A DNA stretch of 64,000 nucleotides from Pseudarthrobacter sp. L1SW (GCF_020809045.1 NZ_CP078079.1:1488001-1552000), one strand, 5' to 3'. Positions 25,481-35,518 are shown, counted from the stretch's first letter. Made by a program: numbers and translations. Notes: generated by a model from the letters alone, not told the origin.

Positions 25481-26425
25481 ATGGACGCAACCCTCGCAAA
25501 AACCACCGAGCCGGCCTTCCGCACCCTGAGCGGACTCCGCTTTTCCAAGGGACACGGCACCGGCAACGACTTTGTCCTGGTGGCCGATCCCGAGGGCGTC
25601 CACACCATAGCCGCCCAGGACGTGGCAGCCCTGTGCGACCGGCACCGCGGCATCGGCGGGGACGGGCTGATCCGCGCCGTCCCGTCGCGCTTCCTGCCCG
25701 AGGGCCGCGAGCTGCTCGCCGCCGCCCCGGACGCCGAATGGTTCATGGACTACCGCAACGGTGACGGCACTTTGTCCGAGATGTGCGGCAACGGAGTCCG
25801 CGTCTTTGTCCATTTCCTCCGCGCCGAGGGGCTGATTGACCTGCCCGACGGCGGCGCCCTCACCATCGGCACGCGCGCGGGCGTCAAGACCGTGGTACGC
25901 ACAGGCGAAGACTACGCCGTGGACATGGGGCCGTGGGAGTTCATTTTCCCCGGTGAAGCCACAGCCAAGGCAATGGATTCACTGGTTACCGCTGAGGGCC
26001 TGGAAGTTCCCCGCCCTGCACTCTCCGTCAGCATGGGCAACCCCCACACCGTCGTTGCCTTGGCGGAACTGTCGGAACTCGCGGCAACCCGCCTGTTCAC
26101 GGCGCCCGTGGTGGACCCTGTCCCGGCCCACGGGACCAACGTTGAGTTCGTGGTTCCGTCAGAGCCCCTGGTGCACGACGGCGTCGGGACGGTGACCATG
26201 CGCGTGCATGAACGCGGGGTGGGGGAGACCCAGTCGTGCGGAACCGGGGCTTGCGCAGCGGCAGTGGCCATCCGTCACTGGGCAGGCGCGGAAGCCCCCG
26301 ACACCTGGCGCGTTAACGTTCCAGGCGGCGTGGTTGGCGTCAAGTTCTTTGCCGGCCCGGCGGGCCATGAACATGTCGAGCTGAGTGGCCCGGCCGTTAT
26401 TGTGGCAACCGGGACGCTTTCCTGA
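25481..26425 (+). CDS. dapF: Diaminopimelate epimerase DapF
   Basis: A 314-residue PLP-independent racemase making meso-diaminopimelate for peptidoglycan and lysine. Both catalytic cysteines are present: [17 protein letters not shown] near residue 90 and [15 protein letters not shown] near 250. [11 protein letters not shown] near residue 24 is the N-terminal hallmark. ATG 25481 is chosen because it fits the family length and follows a leaderless-type -10 box; the frame is open upstream inside miaA. Its last codons overlap the convergent methyltransferase gene by 29 bp. Confidence 0.96.
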   Translation: MDATLAKTTEPAFRTLSGLRFSKGHGTGNDFVLVADPEGVHTIAAQDVAALCDRHRGIGGDGLIRAVPSRFLPEGRELLAAAPDAEWFMDYRNGDGTLSEMCGNGVRVFVHFLRAEGLIDLPDGGALTIGTRAGVKTVVRTGEDYAVDMGPWEFIFPGEATAKAMDSLVTAEGLEVPRPALSVSMGNPHTVVALAELSELAATRLFTAPVVDPVPAHGTNVEFVVPSEPLVHDGVGTVTMRVHERGVGETQSCGTGACAAAVAIRHWAGAEAPDTWRVNVPGGVVGVKFFAGPAGHEHVELSGPAVIVATGTLS

Positions 26426-27095
26426 CCTTCAGGATCCGGAAGGACTTGGACGTCGACTCCCGGCTGACACTGAAGGATTCGTCCAGCTCCGCAGCAAGCC
26501 AGCGTTGCAGCGAGTCGGCCCCCAGGTTCTTCTGCACCACCAGCCACGCTGTTCCGCCCGGCGCAAGGCGGGGCAGCCACAGCTTCAGGAGCGAGTGCAG
26601 TTCGTCCTTGCCGATCCGGATGGGCGGATTGGACCAGATGGTGTCAAAGCGCACGTCCGGGTCCACGGCTTCAGGGGTACTGGCGGTGACGTTGGCCAGT
26701 CCCAGCGCCGCAGCGTTCTCATTCGTCAGGGTGATGCAGCGTTCGTTGACATCCACCGCGTAGACCCGGGCTGAGGGCGACTTCAGGGCCATGGTCAGGG
26801 CAATCGGGCCCCAGCCGCAGCCGATGTCCAGCAGGTTCCCCTGCGGCGCGGGGGGCGGGACCTCGGCGAGGAGGATGGCGGTGCCCTTGTCGATCCCGTC
26901 CGGGCTGAAGATGCCGGTGGAAGTCTGCAGCCTGCGCACCTGCCCTGCGAGTTCGACACTCAGCGGCTTGCGGGTAAAAGGGCCGGCGGGTGTTGCGCTG
27001 AAATAATGTGCGGACTCCATAACTGGCCAGAGTAGTTCCCCTTGCAGCGTAAAGGGAAACTGCCGGGCAGGCCCCTCTGCTACGCTGGTGGGCAT
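26397..27095 (-). CDS. Class I SAM-dependent methyltransferase, RsmC/RlmG-like
   Basis: A 232-residue protein with the SAM-binding motif [18 protein letters not shown] near residue 90 and the catalytic motif [14 protein letters not shown] near 155. NPP(I/F) is typical of N2-guanine or N6-adenine RNA methyltransferases, so an rRNA guanine N2-methyltransferase role is likely but unproven. ATG 27095 is chosen over an upstream in-frame start that adds 50 unlike residues. The 3' end overlaps dapF. Confidence 0.85.
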   Translation of the reverse strand: MPTSVAEGPARQFPFTLQGELLWPVMESAHYFSATPAGPFTRKPLSVELAGQVRRLQTSTGIFSPDGIDKGTAILLAEVPPPAPQGNLLDIGCGWGPIALTMALKSPSARVYAVDVNERCITLTNENAAALGLANVTASTPEAVDPDVRFDTIWSNPPIRIGKDELHSLLKLWLPRLAPGGTAWLVVQKNLGADSLQRWLAAELDESFSVSRESTSKSFRILKVRKASRLPQ

Positions 27096-27465
27096 GTTCC
27101 TGATCTTCGAGTAGCCGGCACGGGCCCAGCCCGTCCCGCAGCCTGTCTTCAAGCGACAGCATGTCCCACCCAGCGATGCAGGTTTTGAACCTTCCGCTGC
27201 GTGCACCGGCCAACGGATTTCCGCCTGCCGGTCGCCGGACGACACTCGAAGGTCAGCCTCCCGCTGGACTTCCCGCCGTTTTTCCGGCTGTCCATCTCTG
27301 CCACGAATCGACGTCGTGGCATGTCCGCCGGCGCTGCCTCCTGCAGCGCCAGGCCCAACAAGCCAGGAGGCTTGGATGACCGCAGGCCGTCAGCCCAGCG
27401 CGAATACTTCACCAATCACCATCATTCGGCACTATTCTGGAACTGCCGAATCTTCAAAGGAGACC
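27096..27465 (+). other. 370-bp region upstream of hflX containing a structured leader
   Basis: No gene is supported here. The region holds four inverted repeats on the hflX strand at 27300-27320, 27330-27350, 27359-27374 and 27424-27451, described separately. No promoter can be picked with confidence. No tRNA-like fold or LexA box was seen. Confidence 0.6.
27300..27451 (+). promoter_or_regulatory. hflX leader with hairpins around two possible start sites
   Basis: Hairpins: GCCACGA/TCGTGGC (27300-27320); GGCGCTGC/GCAGCGCC (27330-27350) with loop CTCCT; CAAGCC/GGCTTG (27359-27374); ATTCGGCA/TGCCGAAT (27424-27451). The third partly hides AGGAGG (27365-27370), a ribosome site five bases before an in-frame ATG at 27376. 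The loop CTCCT of the second is complementary to AGGAG of that site. The fourth lies just before AAAGGAG (27456-27462) and the ATG at 27466. The arrangement suggests control of translation start; this is inference. Confidence 0.45.
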
Positions 27466-29046
27466 ATGACCAGCCAGCCCAACACCGGATCAGATCCAGC
27501 CGCCCAGGACATGAGTCCTGCCGAAATCCAGGCTGTCATCGACCGGATTCTCTCCAAGGATGTACCGGCCAGGAACCTCAGCACGCCAGGCGGTGACGAG
27601 GGCCGTGACGGGAAGGCTATGCTCGGCAAAGCCCAGGCGATTTCCCGCCTGGACGAAGAACACACAACGTACGACGGCGACCAGCAGGACCTCGAGGAAC
27701 GCCGCGCCCTGCGCCGCACAGCAGGCCTTTCCACTGAACTGGAAGACGTCACCGAGGTTGAGTACCGGCAGTTGCGCCTTGAGCGGGTGGTCCTGGCCGG
27801 CCTCTGGTCCGAAGGGACCCTGGCCGACGCCGAGAACTCTCTGCGGGAGCTTGCAGCCCTCGCCGAAACTGCCGGTTCCGAGGTCCTGGACGGGCTGGTC
27901 CAGCGGCGCGACAAGCCGGATCCCGGAACGTTCCTCGGCTCGGGCAAGGCCCTGGAGCTCCGGGACATCGTGATGTCCACCGGTGCGGACACGGTTGTGG
28001 TGGATGCCGAGCTCGCGCCCTCCCAGCGCCGGGGCCTGGAGGACATCGTCAAGGTTAAGGTGATCGACCGGACGGCCCTGATCCTGGACATTTTCGCCCA
28101 GCACGCCAAGAGCCGTGAAGGCAAGGCCCAGGTGGAGCTGGCGCAGCTGGAATACCTCCTGCCGCGCCTGCGCGGCTGGGGCGAGTCGATGTCCCGCCAG
28201 GCCGGTGGCCAGGTGGGCAGCGCGGCCGCCGGCATGGGTTCGCGTGGTCCCGGTGAGACAAAGATCGAGCTGGATCGCCGCCGCATCCGTACAAGGATGG
28301 CCAAGCTGCGGCGGGAGATCGCCGCAATGAAGCCCGCCCGCGAGACCAAACGGGCCAACCGCCGTCGTAATGCCGTGCCGTCCGTGGCGATCGCCGGGTA
28401 CACCAACGCCGGCAAGTCCTCGCTGCTGAACCGCCTCACCGACGCCGGTGTCCTGGTGGAGAACGCACTGTTCGCCACCCTGGATCCCACCGTCCGCAAA
28501 GCGGAAACTGCGGACGGCCTCGGCTACACCCTGGCCGATACTGTCGGCTTTGTCCGTTCGTTGCCAACCCAGCTGGTGGAGGCGTTCCGCTCCACGCTCG
28601 AGGAAGTCGCGGACGCGGACCTCATCCTGCACGTGGTGGACGTCTCGCACCCGGATCCTGAGGGCCAGATCGCCGCAGTGCGCAAGGTCTTCAGCGAAGT
28701 GGACGCCCGGAAGGTGCCCGAAATCATCGTGCTCAACAAAGCCGACGCCGCTGATCCCTTCGTGGTGGAACGGCTCAAGCAGCGCGAGCCGCGGCACGTG
28801 GTGGTCTCGGCCCGTACGGGGGAAGGCATCGCAGAGTTGCTGAAGGCAATCAGCGACGCCATTCCCCGGCCCAGCGTCAAGCTGGAACTGCTCATCCCGT
28901 ACGACCGCGGGGACCTGATGAGCAAGCTTCACGATTCCGACGCCGAGATCATCAGCGTTGACCACGTTGAGGCCGGTACCAGGGCTGTCGTGATGGTCCG
29001 GGAAGGCTTCGCGGCTGAACTGGAACCTTTCGTCAGCAATGACTGA
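27466..29046 (+). CDS. hflX: Ribosome-associated GTPase HflX
   Basis: A 526-residue GTPase that splits stalled 70S and 100S ribosomes. The HflX-specific segment GMGSRGPGETKIELDRRRIR is near residue 260, followed by G1 GYTNAGKSSLLNRL near 310, G3 DTVGFVRSLP near 360 and G4 LNKADAAD near 425. ATG 27466 has AAAGGAG just upstream. An in-frame ATG at 27376 with AGGAGG five bases before it would add 30 residues; either or both may be used. It overlaps dinG by 8 bp. Confidence 0.95.
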   Translation: MTSQPNTGSDPAAQDMSPAEIQAVIDRILSKDVPARNLSTPGGDEGRDGKAMLGKAQAISRLDEEHTTYDGDQQDLEERRALRRTAGLSTELEDVTEVEYRQLRLERVVLAGLWSEGTLADAENSLRELAALAETAGSEVLDGLVQRRDKPDPGTFLGSGKALELRDIVMSTGADTVVVDAELAPSQRRGLEDIVKVKVIDRTALILDIFAQHAKSREGKAQVELAQLEYLLPRLRGWGESMSRQAGGQVGSAAAGMGSRGPGETKIELDRRRIRTRMAKLRREIAAMKPARETKRANRRRNAVPSVAIAGYTNAGKSSLLNRLTDAGVLVENALFATLDPTVRKAETADGLGYTLADTVGFVRSLPTQLVEAFRSTLEEVADADLILHVVDVSHPDPEGQIAAVRKVFSEVDARKVPEIIVLNKADAADPFVVERLKQREPRHVVVSARTGEGIAELLKAISDAIPRPSVKLELLIPYDRGDLMSKLHDSDAEIISVDHVEAGTRAVVMVREGFAAELEPFVSND

Positions 29047-31096
29047 GGCCGTGGCAGGAGAAGCCACGGAAACGGCCGTCGAGCAGTTCGTGATCGAACT
29101 GCTCGACCGGGCCGTGGCCGGCATGGGCGGGCAAAGCCGCGCCGGCCAGCATGAGATGGCCAGGCAGGTGGCCCGTGCCATTGAAACGGGGGACCACCTC
29201 CTGGTCCAGGCGGGGACCGGCACCGGCAAGTCCCTGGCATACCTCATCCCCCTGATCGCGCATGCCCTGCAGAGCAACAAGCCCGCCCTGGTGTCAACGG
29301 CCACCCTGGCCCTCCAGACGCAGATTGTGGGCCGGGACCTGCCCCGGCTGCTCAAAGCGATCACCCCCGCCTTGGACAGGCCGGTCAAAGTGGCCCTGGT
29401 CAAGGGCCGTTCCAATTACGTGTGCCGGCACAAGCTGGAAGGCGGCTTCCCCAGCGAGGAGCCAGCCGAGGGCCAGCTGTTCAGCCTGGGCGAGGACACC
29501 AGCGTGCCCCACTTCGCGGCAGCCGTGGGCGGCCCGTCGTCCCAGCTCGGCAAAGAGGTTGTGCGGCTCCGGGAATGGGCGGAGAAGACCCACACCGGGG
29601 ACCGTGACGAACTCCTCCCGGGAGTGACGGACCGCGCCTGGCGGCAGGTGTCCGTGACTTCCATGGAGTGCCTGGGCGCCCAGAAGTGCCCCATGGCTGC
29701 GGAATGCTTCAGTGAGCTCGCGCGCCAGGATGCTGCGGAAGCGGACGTGGTGGTCACCAACCACGCGATGCTTGCCGTCAGCGCGTTCGAGGGCCTGGCC
29801 GTCCTGCCCGAGTACGACGTCGTGGTGGTGGATGAGGCCCATGAACTTCAGGACCGGGTCACGGGGGCGGTCTCAGGCCAGCTTTCCGTGGCCATGGTCC
29901 ACGCTGCTGCTGCCGGCGCGCGGAAGCACACCGCCATTACCGTTGACGCGCTGAATGCCGCAGCCGCCAACTTGGAGCTTGCCCTGGCGGGCGTGCCGAA
30001 CGGCCTGCTGCCGAACGGGCTCAACGACGAACAGCTGGACTGCGTGGACCAGTTGCGCGACGCCTGCCGTGCTGCCCTCTCGGATTCGAAGGGGGACAGC
30101 AGCACCACGGCCGACGGCGGCAGGCAGCTCGCGCGGTCCCGGCTCCTGCTCATCCTGGAACTTTGCGAACGGCTCCTCGCAGCCCGGGAGAACCGCGAAG
30201 TGGTGTGGTTCTCGCGCGCCAGTTCTTTTGACCCGGCGCAGGGATTCTCCCAGCCGGACGAGACCGCCCCCGCCTTGATCAACATCGCGCCGTTGTCCGT
30301 TGCCGGAAGGCTGCGGGAAGGGCTCTTCGCAGGCCACACGGTGGTGCTGACCTCAGCGACGCTGGCCATCGGATCGGCGTTCGAACCGGCCGCAGGCGGA
30401 CTGGGACTGGTGGGTGACGGGGCCCCGAGCTGGACGGGCGTGGACGTGGGATCGCCCTTCGACTACCAAAAGCAGGGCATCCTCTATGTGGCCGGTCACC
30501 TGCCGAAGCCGGGCAGGGGCGGGTCGCCGGAAGCGCTGGACGAGCTGGAAGCCCTGATCCGTGCTTCAGGTGGCGGGGCGCTGTGCCTCTTCTCCTCCCG
30601 CCGGGCGGCAGAAGAAGCGGCCGAGGCACTGCGTCCCAAGCTGGGCATGACGGTCCTCTGCCAAGGTGACTCCACCATGACCGGCCTGGTGAAGCAGTTC
30701 GCCGACGAGCCCGATACCTGCCTGTTCGGAACCATGTCCCTCTGGCAGGGCGTGGACGTCCCGGGAGGCTCGTGCCGGCTTGTGGTGATCGACAGGATTC
30801 CTTTTCCGCGGCCGGACGATCCCCTTATGACCGCCCGTTCACGGGCCGTGGCTCAGGCCGGCGGGAACGGCTTTATGACGGTTTCCGCCACGCACGCCGC
30901 GATCCGGCTCGCCCAGGGGGCAGGCCGGCTGATCCGTTCCACCGGCGACAGGGGAGTGGTGGCCGTCCTTGACTCCCGGCTGGCCACCGAGCGCTACGCG
31001 GGGTTCCTCCGGGCTGCCCTGCCGCCGTTCTGGGCCACGACAGACCGGACGACGGCGATTGCCGCCCTGGAGCGGCTGGCCCGGGAAAACGCCTGA
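29039..31096 (+). CDS. dinG: ATP-dependent helicase, DinG/XPD type
   Basis: A 685-residue superfamily 2 helicase. Walker A is LVQAGTGTGKSLAYLIPL near residue 58, the DEAH box is VVVDEAHELQDRV near 262, and motif VI-like IRLAQGAGRLIRS is near 620. Four cysteines between motifs Ia and II (YVCRHK near 128; CLGAQKCPMAAEC near 210) probably hold the iron-sulfur cluster typical of DinG/XPD enzymes. It overlaps hflX and converges on lexA. I see no LexA box of its own, although it sits next to the SOS master regulator. Confidence 0.93.
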   Translation: MTEAVAGEATETAVEQFVIELLDRAVAGMGGQSRAGQHEMARQVARAIETGDHLLVQAGTGTGKSLAYLIPLIAHALQSNKPALVSTATLALQTQIVGRDLPRLLKAITPALDRPVKVALVKGRSNYVCRHKLEGGFPSEEPAEGQLFSLGEDTSVPHFAAAVGGPSSQLGKEVVRLREWAEKTHTGDRDELLPGVTDRAWRQVSVTSMECLGAQKCPMAAECFSELARQDAAEADVVVTNHAMLAVSAFEGLAVLPEYDVVVVDEAHELQDRVTGAVSGQLSVAMVHAAAAGARKHTAITVDALNAAAANLELALAGVPNGLLPNGLNDEQLDCVDQLRDACRAALSDSKGDSSTTADGGRQLARSRLLLILELCERLLAARENREVVWFSRASSFDPAQGFSQPDETAPALINIAPLSVAGRLREGLFAGHTVVLTSATLAIGSAFEPAAGGLGLVGDGAPSWTGVDVGSPFDYQKQGILYVAGHLPKPGRGGSPEALDELEALIRASGGGALCLFSSRRAAEEAAEALRPKLGMTVLCQGDSTMTGLVKQFADEPDTCLFGTMSLWQGVDVPGGSCRLVVIDRIPFPRPDDPLMTARSRAVAQAGGNGFMTVSATHAAIRLAQGAGRLIRSTGDRGVVAVLDSRLATERYAGFLRAALPPFWATTDRTTAIAALERLARENA

Positions 31097-31162
31097 GCCG
31101 TCAGGCAGATTGAGCAGGCCGTGCCAGGGCAAACATGGCCTGGTGCGGGGCTGGGCAGGGCG

Positions 31163-31897
31163 TTACAGCGAGCGGAGTACCGAGACAACCTTGCCCATGA
31201 TGGTGGCGTGGTCCCCAAGGATGGGTTCGTACTGGGTGTTCTGCGGGAGCAGCCACGTGTGGCCGTCGCGTTGGCGGAAGGTCTTGACGGTGGCCTCGTC
31301 ATCGAGGAGCGCAGCCACGATATCCCCATTGGCCGCATCCTGCTGGCGGCGAACCACAACCCAGTCACCGTCGCAGATGGCTGCATCCACCATGGAATCC
31401 CCGGCCACTTTCAACATGAACAGTTCGCCCTGCCCCACCAGCTGCCTGGGGAGCGGCATCACGTCCTCCACCAGCTGGTCAGCAAGGATGGGACCGCCCG
31501 CCGCGATCCGGCCCACCAGGGGAACCATGGCTGTGTCCAGGGCGGTGGGCAGTTCGGTGACAGTGCCTGCGCCCGGTGAACGCGGGGCGGACGGCTGGCT
31601 TGCGGGCTTTGCAGCCCCGCCATCCAGGGTGAGTGGCATCAGGACCTCCATGGCCCGCGGACGCTTGGGGTCGCGGCGGAGGTAGCCAAGTTTCTCCAGC
31701 TGGGACAGTTGGTGCGTGACGCTCGAAAGGCTCGCCAGTCCCACGGTGTCGCCGATCTCCCGCATGGAAGGCGGGTACCCGTTCTCATTGACCGAACGCT
31801 GGATGGTTTCGAGGATCTTCTTCTGCCGTGGAGTCAGGCCCTTGGCGGTCCTCTTCGGTTGCGCGGTTCCCCTGCCCCCGGCGGCTGCTGCTGCCAT
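31163..31897 (-). CDS. lexA: SOS repressor LexA
   Basis: A 244-residue autocleaving repressor. The winged-helix DNA-binding domain ([20 protein letters not shown]) is near residue 45, the Ala-Gly cleavage site lies in [10 protein letters not shown] near 128, the catalytic serine is in [15 protein letters not shown] near 163 and the lysine in [11 protein letters not shown] near 202. ATG 31897 is chosen because the predicted RNA start (about 32007) lies downstream of the longest in-frame start (TTG 32014), and AAAGG precedes it by 11 bases. Two SOS boxes lie in the divergent region. Confidence 0.97.
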   Translation of the reverse strand: MAAAAAGGRGTAQPKRTAKGLTPRQKKILETIQRSVNENGYPPSMREIGDTVGLASLSSVTHQLSQLEKLGYLRRDPKRPRAMEVLMPLTLDGGAAKPASQPSAPRSPGAGTVTELPTALDTAMVPLVGRIAAGGPILADQLVEDVMPLPRQLVGQGELFMLKVAGDSMVDAAICDGDWVVVRRQQDAANGDIVAALLDDEATVKTFRQRDGHTWLLPQNTQYEPILGDHATIMGKVVSVLRSL

Positions 31898-32013
31898 ATT
31901 CGCCAATGCCTTTCGGTTTCCGCCGGGCCGCTCCACGGCCAGGCCCTGGAAGGTCCCGTCCTTGAATGTCAGACCCTGCTGGTCGACTGTCCAGGTGGTT
32001 GTTCTTTGGTTCA

Positions 32014-32053
32014 AAACTAGGCCAGCCGCATTGCTTTTTCAAACATTTGTTCT
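32014..32053 (-). promoter_or_regulatory. lexA promoter with overlapping SOS box (autoregulation)
   Basis: On the minus strand the promoter is TTGAAA (32042-32037), 17 bp, TAGTTT (32019-32014). The LexA box lies at 32040-32053 and reads AGAACAAATGTTTG on this strand, matching the inverted GTTC/GAAC core. It overlaps the -35 element, the classic layout for LexA autorepression. Confidence 0.8.
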
Positions 32054-32106
32054 AGCGAGTCTCGACAAGATTCGTTGATAGGTGCTAAAACTGAGGAAGC
32101 AAAGTT

Positions 32107-32120
32107 CGAATATATGTTCT
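32107..32120 (+). promoter_or_regulatory. SOS box upstream of the LysM gene
   Basis: CGAATATATGTTCT matches CGAAC-N4-GTTCG with two changes at outer positions. It lies about 100 bp before the LysM gene and 55 bp from the lexA box, so LexA may act on both divergent promoters. The -10 element for the LysM gene is unclear. Confidence 0.7.
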
Positions 32121-32223
32121 ACTCACCGCCCCGGTCATTCGAAGAGCAGGCCGGAAGGCCGCCGGGTGCAGGTGGTGGGGAGGACGTCCGGGCAGCACAG
32201 TACGGTCCAGGAGGGCTCAGATC

Positions 32224-32640
32224 ATGTCAGCTACATCTGTTTCGCGGGGTTCACGCCAGCAGCTGCTTTCGGTGCAGCAAATCCTGTCCGAGTCCGAGAT
32301 CCGGCAGGCCGAACGGCCGGCGCCGCTTCCGCCGCTCCGCCTGACGCGCCGCGGCCGCATCGTGCTGATCGGGATTCCGCTGGTCATGCTGGCGGCCCTG
32401 CTCCTCTCCCTGGCGGGCTTCTTCAATGCCCCGGCCAAGGCGTCGGAGTCTGCTGCTGATCTTGCTACCACGCCCACTGTCACGGTCACCGTCCAGCCCG
32501 GCGAGTCGCTGTGGGGCATTGCGGCCAGCGTCGCACCCGAGCGCGACCCCCGGGACGTCGTGGCGGACATCGTCCAGCTCAACAACCTGCCTGCCGGCGC
32601 GGTCTTCCCCGGCCAGCAGCTGTTCGTGCCCGCCACCTAG
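32224..32640 (+). CDS. LysM membrane protein divergent from lexA, likely SOS cell-division inhibitor
   Basis: A 138-residue protein with a cytoplasmic start, one membrane helix (IVLIGIPLVMLAALLLSLAG, about residues 46-65) and an outward C-terminal LysM domain (VTVQPGESLWGIAASV, then QLNNLPAGAVFPGQQLFVPA). A LysM or small membrane protein divergent from lexA and LexA-regulated is a recurring arrangement: YneA in Bacillus, Rv2719c (ChiZ) in mycobacteria, DivS in corynebacteria, all reported to delay division after DNA damage. The same role here is inferred from position, topology and SOS box. No hydrolase motif is seen. Confidence 0.8.
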   Translation: MSATSVSRGSRQQLLSVQQILSESEIRQAERPAPLPPLRLTRRGRIVLIGIPLVMLAALLLSLAGFFNAPAKASESAADLATTPTVTVTVQPGESLWGIAASVAPERDPRDVVADIVQLNNLPAGAVFPGQQLFVPAT

Positions 32641-32735
32641 CCCCCGGGCATCATGCCTGTCCGGCAACGGAAGGGGCGCAGCACGCCGAGGGCGAACAGG
32701 GAGCCGTCACATTTTCCGGTGTCCGGCGCGGGCAC

Positions 32736-32741
32736 TAAACT
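32736..32741 (+). promoter_or_regulatory. -10 box of a likely leaderless hisC transcript
   Basis: TAAACT lies six bases before the GTG at 32748. TTTTCC at 32712-32717 is a poor -35 at 18 bp. No ribosome site is present. Confidence 0.5.
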
Positions 32742-32747
32742 GTTCAG

Positions 32748-33866
32748 GTGAATGACCAGCTAGAGCGCCTGAACCGGCTTCCCCTCCGCAGCAACCTCCG
32801 TGGGCTTACCCCCTACGGCGCGCCCCAGCTGGACGTTCCAATTCTCCTGAACGTCAATGAAAACACCCACGGGGTCCCGGCGGACGTCAGGGCAGCCATC
32901 AGCGCAGCGGTGTCAGAGGCGGCAGCCGGCCTCAACCGATACCCGGACCGGGAATTCACGGACCTGCGGAAGGCGCTGGCGGAGTACCTGGGGCACGGGC
33001 TGGACGAATCCAACCTGTGGGCGGCCAACGGCTCCAACGAAGTCCTGCAACAGATACTCCAGGCCTTCGGAGGCCCGGGACGCACGGCGCTCGGATTCCC
33101 TCCCACGTACTCCATGTATCCCCTGCTGGCCAGCGGAACAGACACCGAATACATTGTGGGCGAGCGGGCCGAAGGCTACGGGCTGAGTGCTGAATCCGCA
33201 GCGCGGCAGGTCAAGGAGCTGCAGCCCAACATCGTCTTCCTGTGCTCACCCAACAACCCCACGGGAACCGGCCTTGGGCTGGACGTGGTGGAAGCCGTCT
33301 ACGAGGCCGGCGAGGCAAGCCAGACGATCGTGATCGTCGACGAGGCGTACCACGAGTTTGCGCATGACGGAACGCCCAGTGCGCTGACGCTGCTGCCAGG
33401 CCGGGAACGGCTGATCGTCTCGAGGACCATGAGCAAGGCGTTCGCGCTGGCCGGCGCACGCCTCGGCTACATGGCGGCAGCCCCCGAAGTTACCGATGCA
33501 CTGCGGCTGGTCCGGCTTCCGTACCACCTTTCCGCCATCACGCAGGCCACCGCCCTCGCAGCCCTCCAGCACCGGGAGGCGCTGATGGCGGATGTGGAAG
33601 ACATCAAACGGCAGCGGGATCGCATCGTCTCCGAGCTGACGCGGATGGGCCTCAAGCCTGCCGCCTCAGACTCCAACTACGTATTCTTCGGCGGCCTGGA
33701 GGACCCCCACCAGGTGTGGCAGGGGCTGCTGGAGGCCGGCGTTTTGGTCCGGGATGTGGGAATCCCCGGGCATCTCCGCGTCACGGCCGGAACTGAGACC
33801 GAAACCACAGCCTTCCTGACCTCCCTCGAAAGCATCCTTGCCAGCCAGGCCAAGCTTCCCGCCTAG
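32748..33866 (+). CDS. hisC: Histidinol-phosphate aminotransferase HisC
   Basis: A 372-residue PLP-dependent class II aminotransferase of histidine synthesis. The PLP lysine is in [20 protein letters not shown] near residue 230. Upstream are [28 protein letters not shown] and [13 protein letters not shown], the usual fold-type I landmarks. It leads hisC-hisB-hisH-(53-codon gene)-priA. Confidence 0.96.
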   Translation: MNDQLERLNRLPLRSNLRGLTPYGAPQLDVPILLNVNENTHGVPADVRAAISAAVSEAAAGLNRYPDREFTDLRKALAEYLGHGLDESNLWAANGSNEVLQQILQAFGGPGRTALGFPPTYSMYPLLASGTDTEYIVGERAEGYGLSAESAARQVKELQPNIVFLCSPNNPTGTGLGLDVVEAVYEAGEASQTIVIVDEAYHEFAHDGTPSALTLLPGRERLIVSRTMSKAFALAGARLGYMAAAPEVTDALRLVRLPYHLSAITQATALAALQHREALMADVEDIKRQRDRIVSELTRMGLKPAASDSNYVFFGGLEDPHQVWQGLLEAGVLVRDVGIPGHLRVTAGTETETTAFLTSLESILASQAKLPA

Positions 33867-33925
33867 ACTGGAAGAACCGGCGCTGGACGCCCGAACCACC
33901 CCTTCTGCCCAAAAGGACCCCAAGC

Positions 33926-34552
33926 ATGAGTACCACCGGATCGAATGTTGCCGCGGCCCGGACCGCGCGCATGGAACGTGCCACCAGTGAGTCCTCCGTG
34001 CTCGTGGAAATCAACCTTGACGGTACCGGCACCTCGGACATCGACACGTCGGTGCCGTTCTACGACCACATGCTCACCGCGCTCTGCAAGCACTCCCTGA
34101 TCGACATGACCGTCAAAGCCACCGGTGACATCCACATCGATGTCCACCACACGGTGGAGGACGTGGCCATCACCTTCGGCGAAGTGCTGCGCACCGCCTT
34201 GGGGAACAAAGCAGGCATCCGCAGGTTCGGAGAAGCCACCGTTCCCCTTGACGAAGCACTGGCCCACGCCGTGGTGGACGTTTCCGGGCGTCCGTATCTG
34301 GTGCACGGGGGCGAGCCTGCCGGCCAGGAATACCACCTCATCGGCGGCCACTTCACCGGATCCCTCACCCGCCACGTCTTCGAAGCAATCACCCTGCACG
34401 CCGGCATCTGCCTGCACATGAACGTCATCGCGGGCCGGGATCCCCACCACATTGTCGAGGCCCAGTTCAAGGCCTTCGCCCGGGCACTGCGCGCAGCCGT
34501 GGAACCGGATCCTCGCGTTGAGGGAATCCCGTCCACGAAGGGTGCGCTGTGA
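33926..34552 (+). CDS. hisB: Imidazoleglycerol-phosphate dehydratase HisB
   Basis: A 208-residue monofunctional dehydratase. Metal-binding histidine clusters are visible: [13 protein letters not shown] near residue 47, [15 protein letters not shown] near 71, and the second-half equivalents [14 protein letters not shown] and [20 protein letters not shown]. No phosphatase domain is fused, as expected outside the enterobacteria. It overlaps hisH by 4 bp. Confidence 0.97.
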   Translation: MSTTGSNVAAARTARMERATSESSVLVEINLDGTGTSDIDTSVPFYDHMLTALCKHSLIDMTVKATGDIHIDVHHTVEDVAITFGEVLRTALGNKAGIRRFGEATVPLDEALAHAVVDVSGRPYLVHGGEPAGQEYHLIGGHFTGSLTRHVFEAITLHAGICLHMNVIAGRDPHHIVEAQFKAFARALRAAVEPDPRVEGIPSTKGAL

Positions 34553-35316
34553 GCGGGCAGGTCCTGCGGGACGGCGCCATCGTCGACCCCTCGGCCTCCC
34601 GGAAGCTGCCCTCGCCTGAAGGCAAGCCCACCGTGACGGTCCTGGACTACGGTTCCGGTAACGTCCGGTCCGCAGTGCGTGCCCTCGAACGCGCCGGCGC
34701 GGAAGTCATCCTCAGCTCCAAGCCCGAGGACGTCCTGAACGCGGACGGCCTGGTGGTTCCCGGCGTCGGCGCCTTCGAAACGGTGATGCGTGAGCTCAAA
34801 GCGGTGGACGGCATCCGCCTCATCGGCAGGCGGGTGGCCGGCGGCCGCCCGGTCCTGGGTATCTGCGTGGGGCTCCAGGTGCTCTTTGAGGCAGGCGTCG
34901 AACACGGCACGGAGGCGGAGGGTATCGGTGAATGGCCGGGCAAGGTGGAGCTCCTGCCCGCTGACGTGGTGCCGCATATGGGCTGGAACACCGTGAAGGT
35001 GCCGGAGGGATCCAAGCTGTTCGCCGGCGTCGAAAACGAGCGGTTCTACTTTGTGCACTCGTATGGCGTGCAGGAATGGAACTTCGATGTTGTCCAGCCT
35101 CGGATGGCCGCACCCCTGGTTACCTGGTCCGAGCACGGCGGCCCCTTCATTGCTGCGGTCGAAAACGGTCCGCTGTGTGCCACCCAGTTCCACCCGGAGA
35201 AGTCGGGTGACGCCGGCGCCCGGCTGCTGCACAACTGGGTGCACAACCTGAAGAAGCCTGCTGCCGGTGCCGCGGCGCCCGCCGGCGTCCCATCAAGGGA
35301 AGACGGCACCGCCTAG
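34549..35316 (+). CDS. hisH: Imidazole glycerol phosphate synthase glutaminase subunit HisH
   Basis: A 255-residue class I glutamine amidotransferase that supplies ammonia to HisF (not in the window). The nucleophile is in [15 protein letters not shown] near residue 104, and the His-Glu pair is in [14 protein letters not shown] near 209. There is a 25-residue N-terminal extension and an Ala/Pro-rich tail compared with minimal family members. It starts in a GTGA overlap with hisB and is immediately followed by the 53-codon gene. Confidence 0.95.
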   Translation: MSGQVLRDGAIVDPSASRKLPSPEGKPTVTVLDYGSGNVRSAVRALERAGAEVILSSKPEDVLNADGLVVPGVGAFETVMRELKAVDGIRLIGRRVAGGRPVLGICVGLQVLFEAGVEHGTEAEGIGEWPGKVELLPADVVPHMGWNTVKVPEGSKLFAGVENERFYFVHSYGVQEWNFDVVQPRMAAPLVTWSEHGGPFIAAVENGPLCATQFHPEKSGDAGARLLHNWVHNLKKPAAGAAAPAGVPSREDGTA

Positions 35317-35478
35317 ATGTGGTGGTCCGTCCTCCTGATGGGGCTCGCCGGCCTGCTGATCGGCGGCGCCCTGTCATTCAGGCAGCAGCACAAGCCGCTC
35401 TGGACCCAGATATCGTTCTACGTTTTGGCGGGCATGTCCCTGCTCGCTGCCTACCTGCTCACCCTGCCCGGCAACTGA
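35317..35478 (+). CDS. 53-residue two-helix membrane protein inside the histidine cluster
   Basis: The ATG directly abuts the hisH TAG. The protein starts [20 protein letters not shown] and has a second hydrophobic segment ([17 protein letters not shown]) joined by a short basic loop (FRQQHKPLW), so it looks like a helical hairpin. It ends 40 bp before priA. Position and codon use support a real coupled gene. Small membrane proteins at this place are seen in relatives as hypotheticals; no function is known. Confidence 0.72.
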   Translation: MWWSVLLMGLAGLLIGGALSFRQQHKPLWTQISFYVLAGMSLLAAYLLTLPGN

Positions 35479-35518
35479 CCGGCAGCTGGCCACACTGACC
35501 CCGACCCGAAGGATTGAC

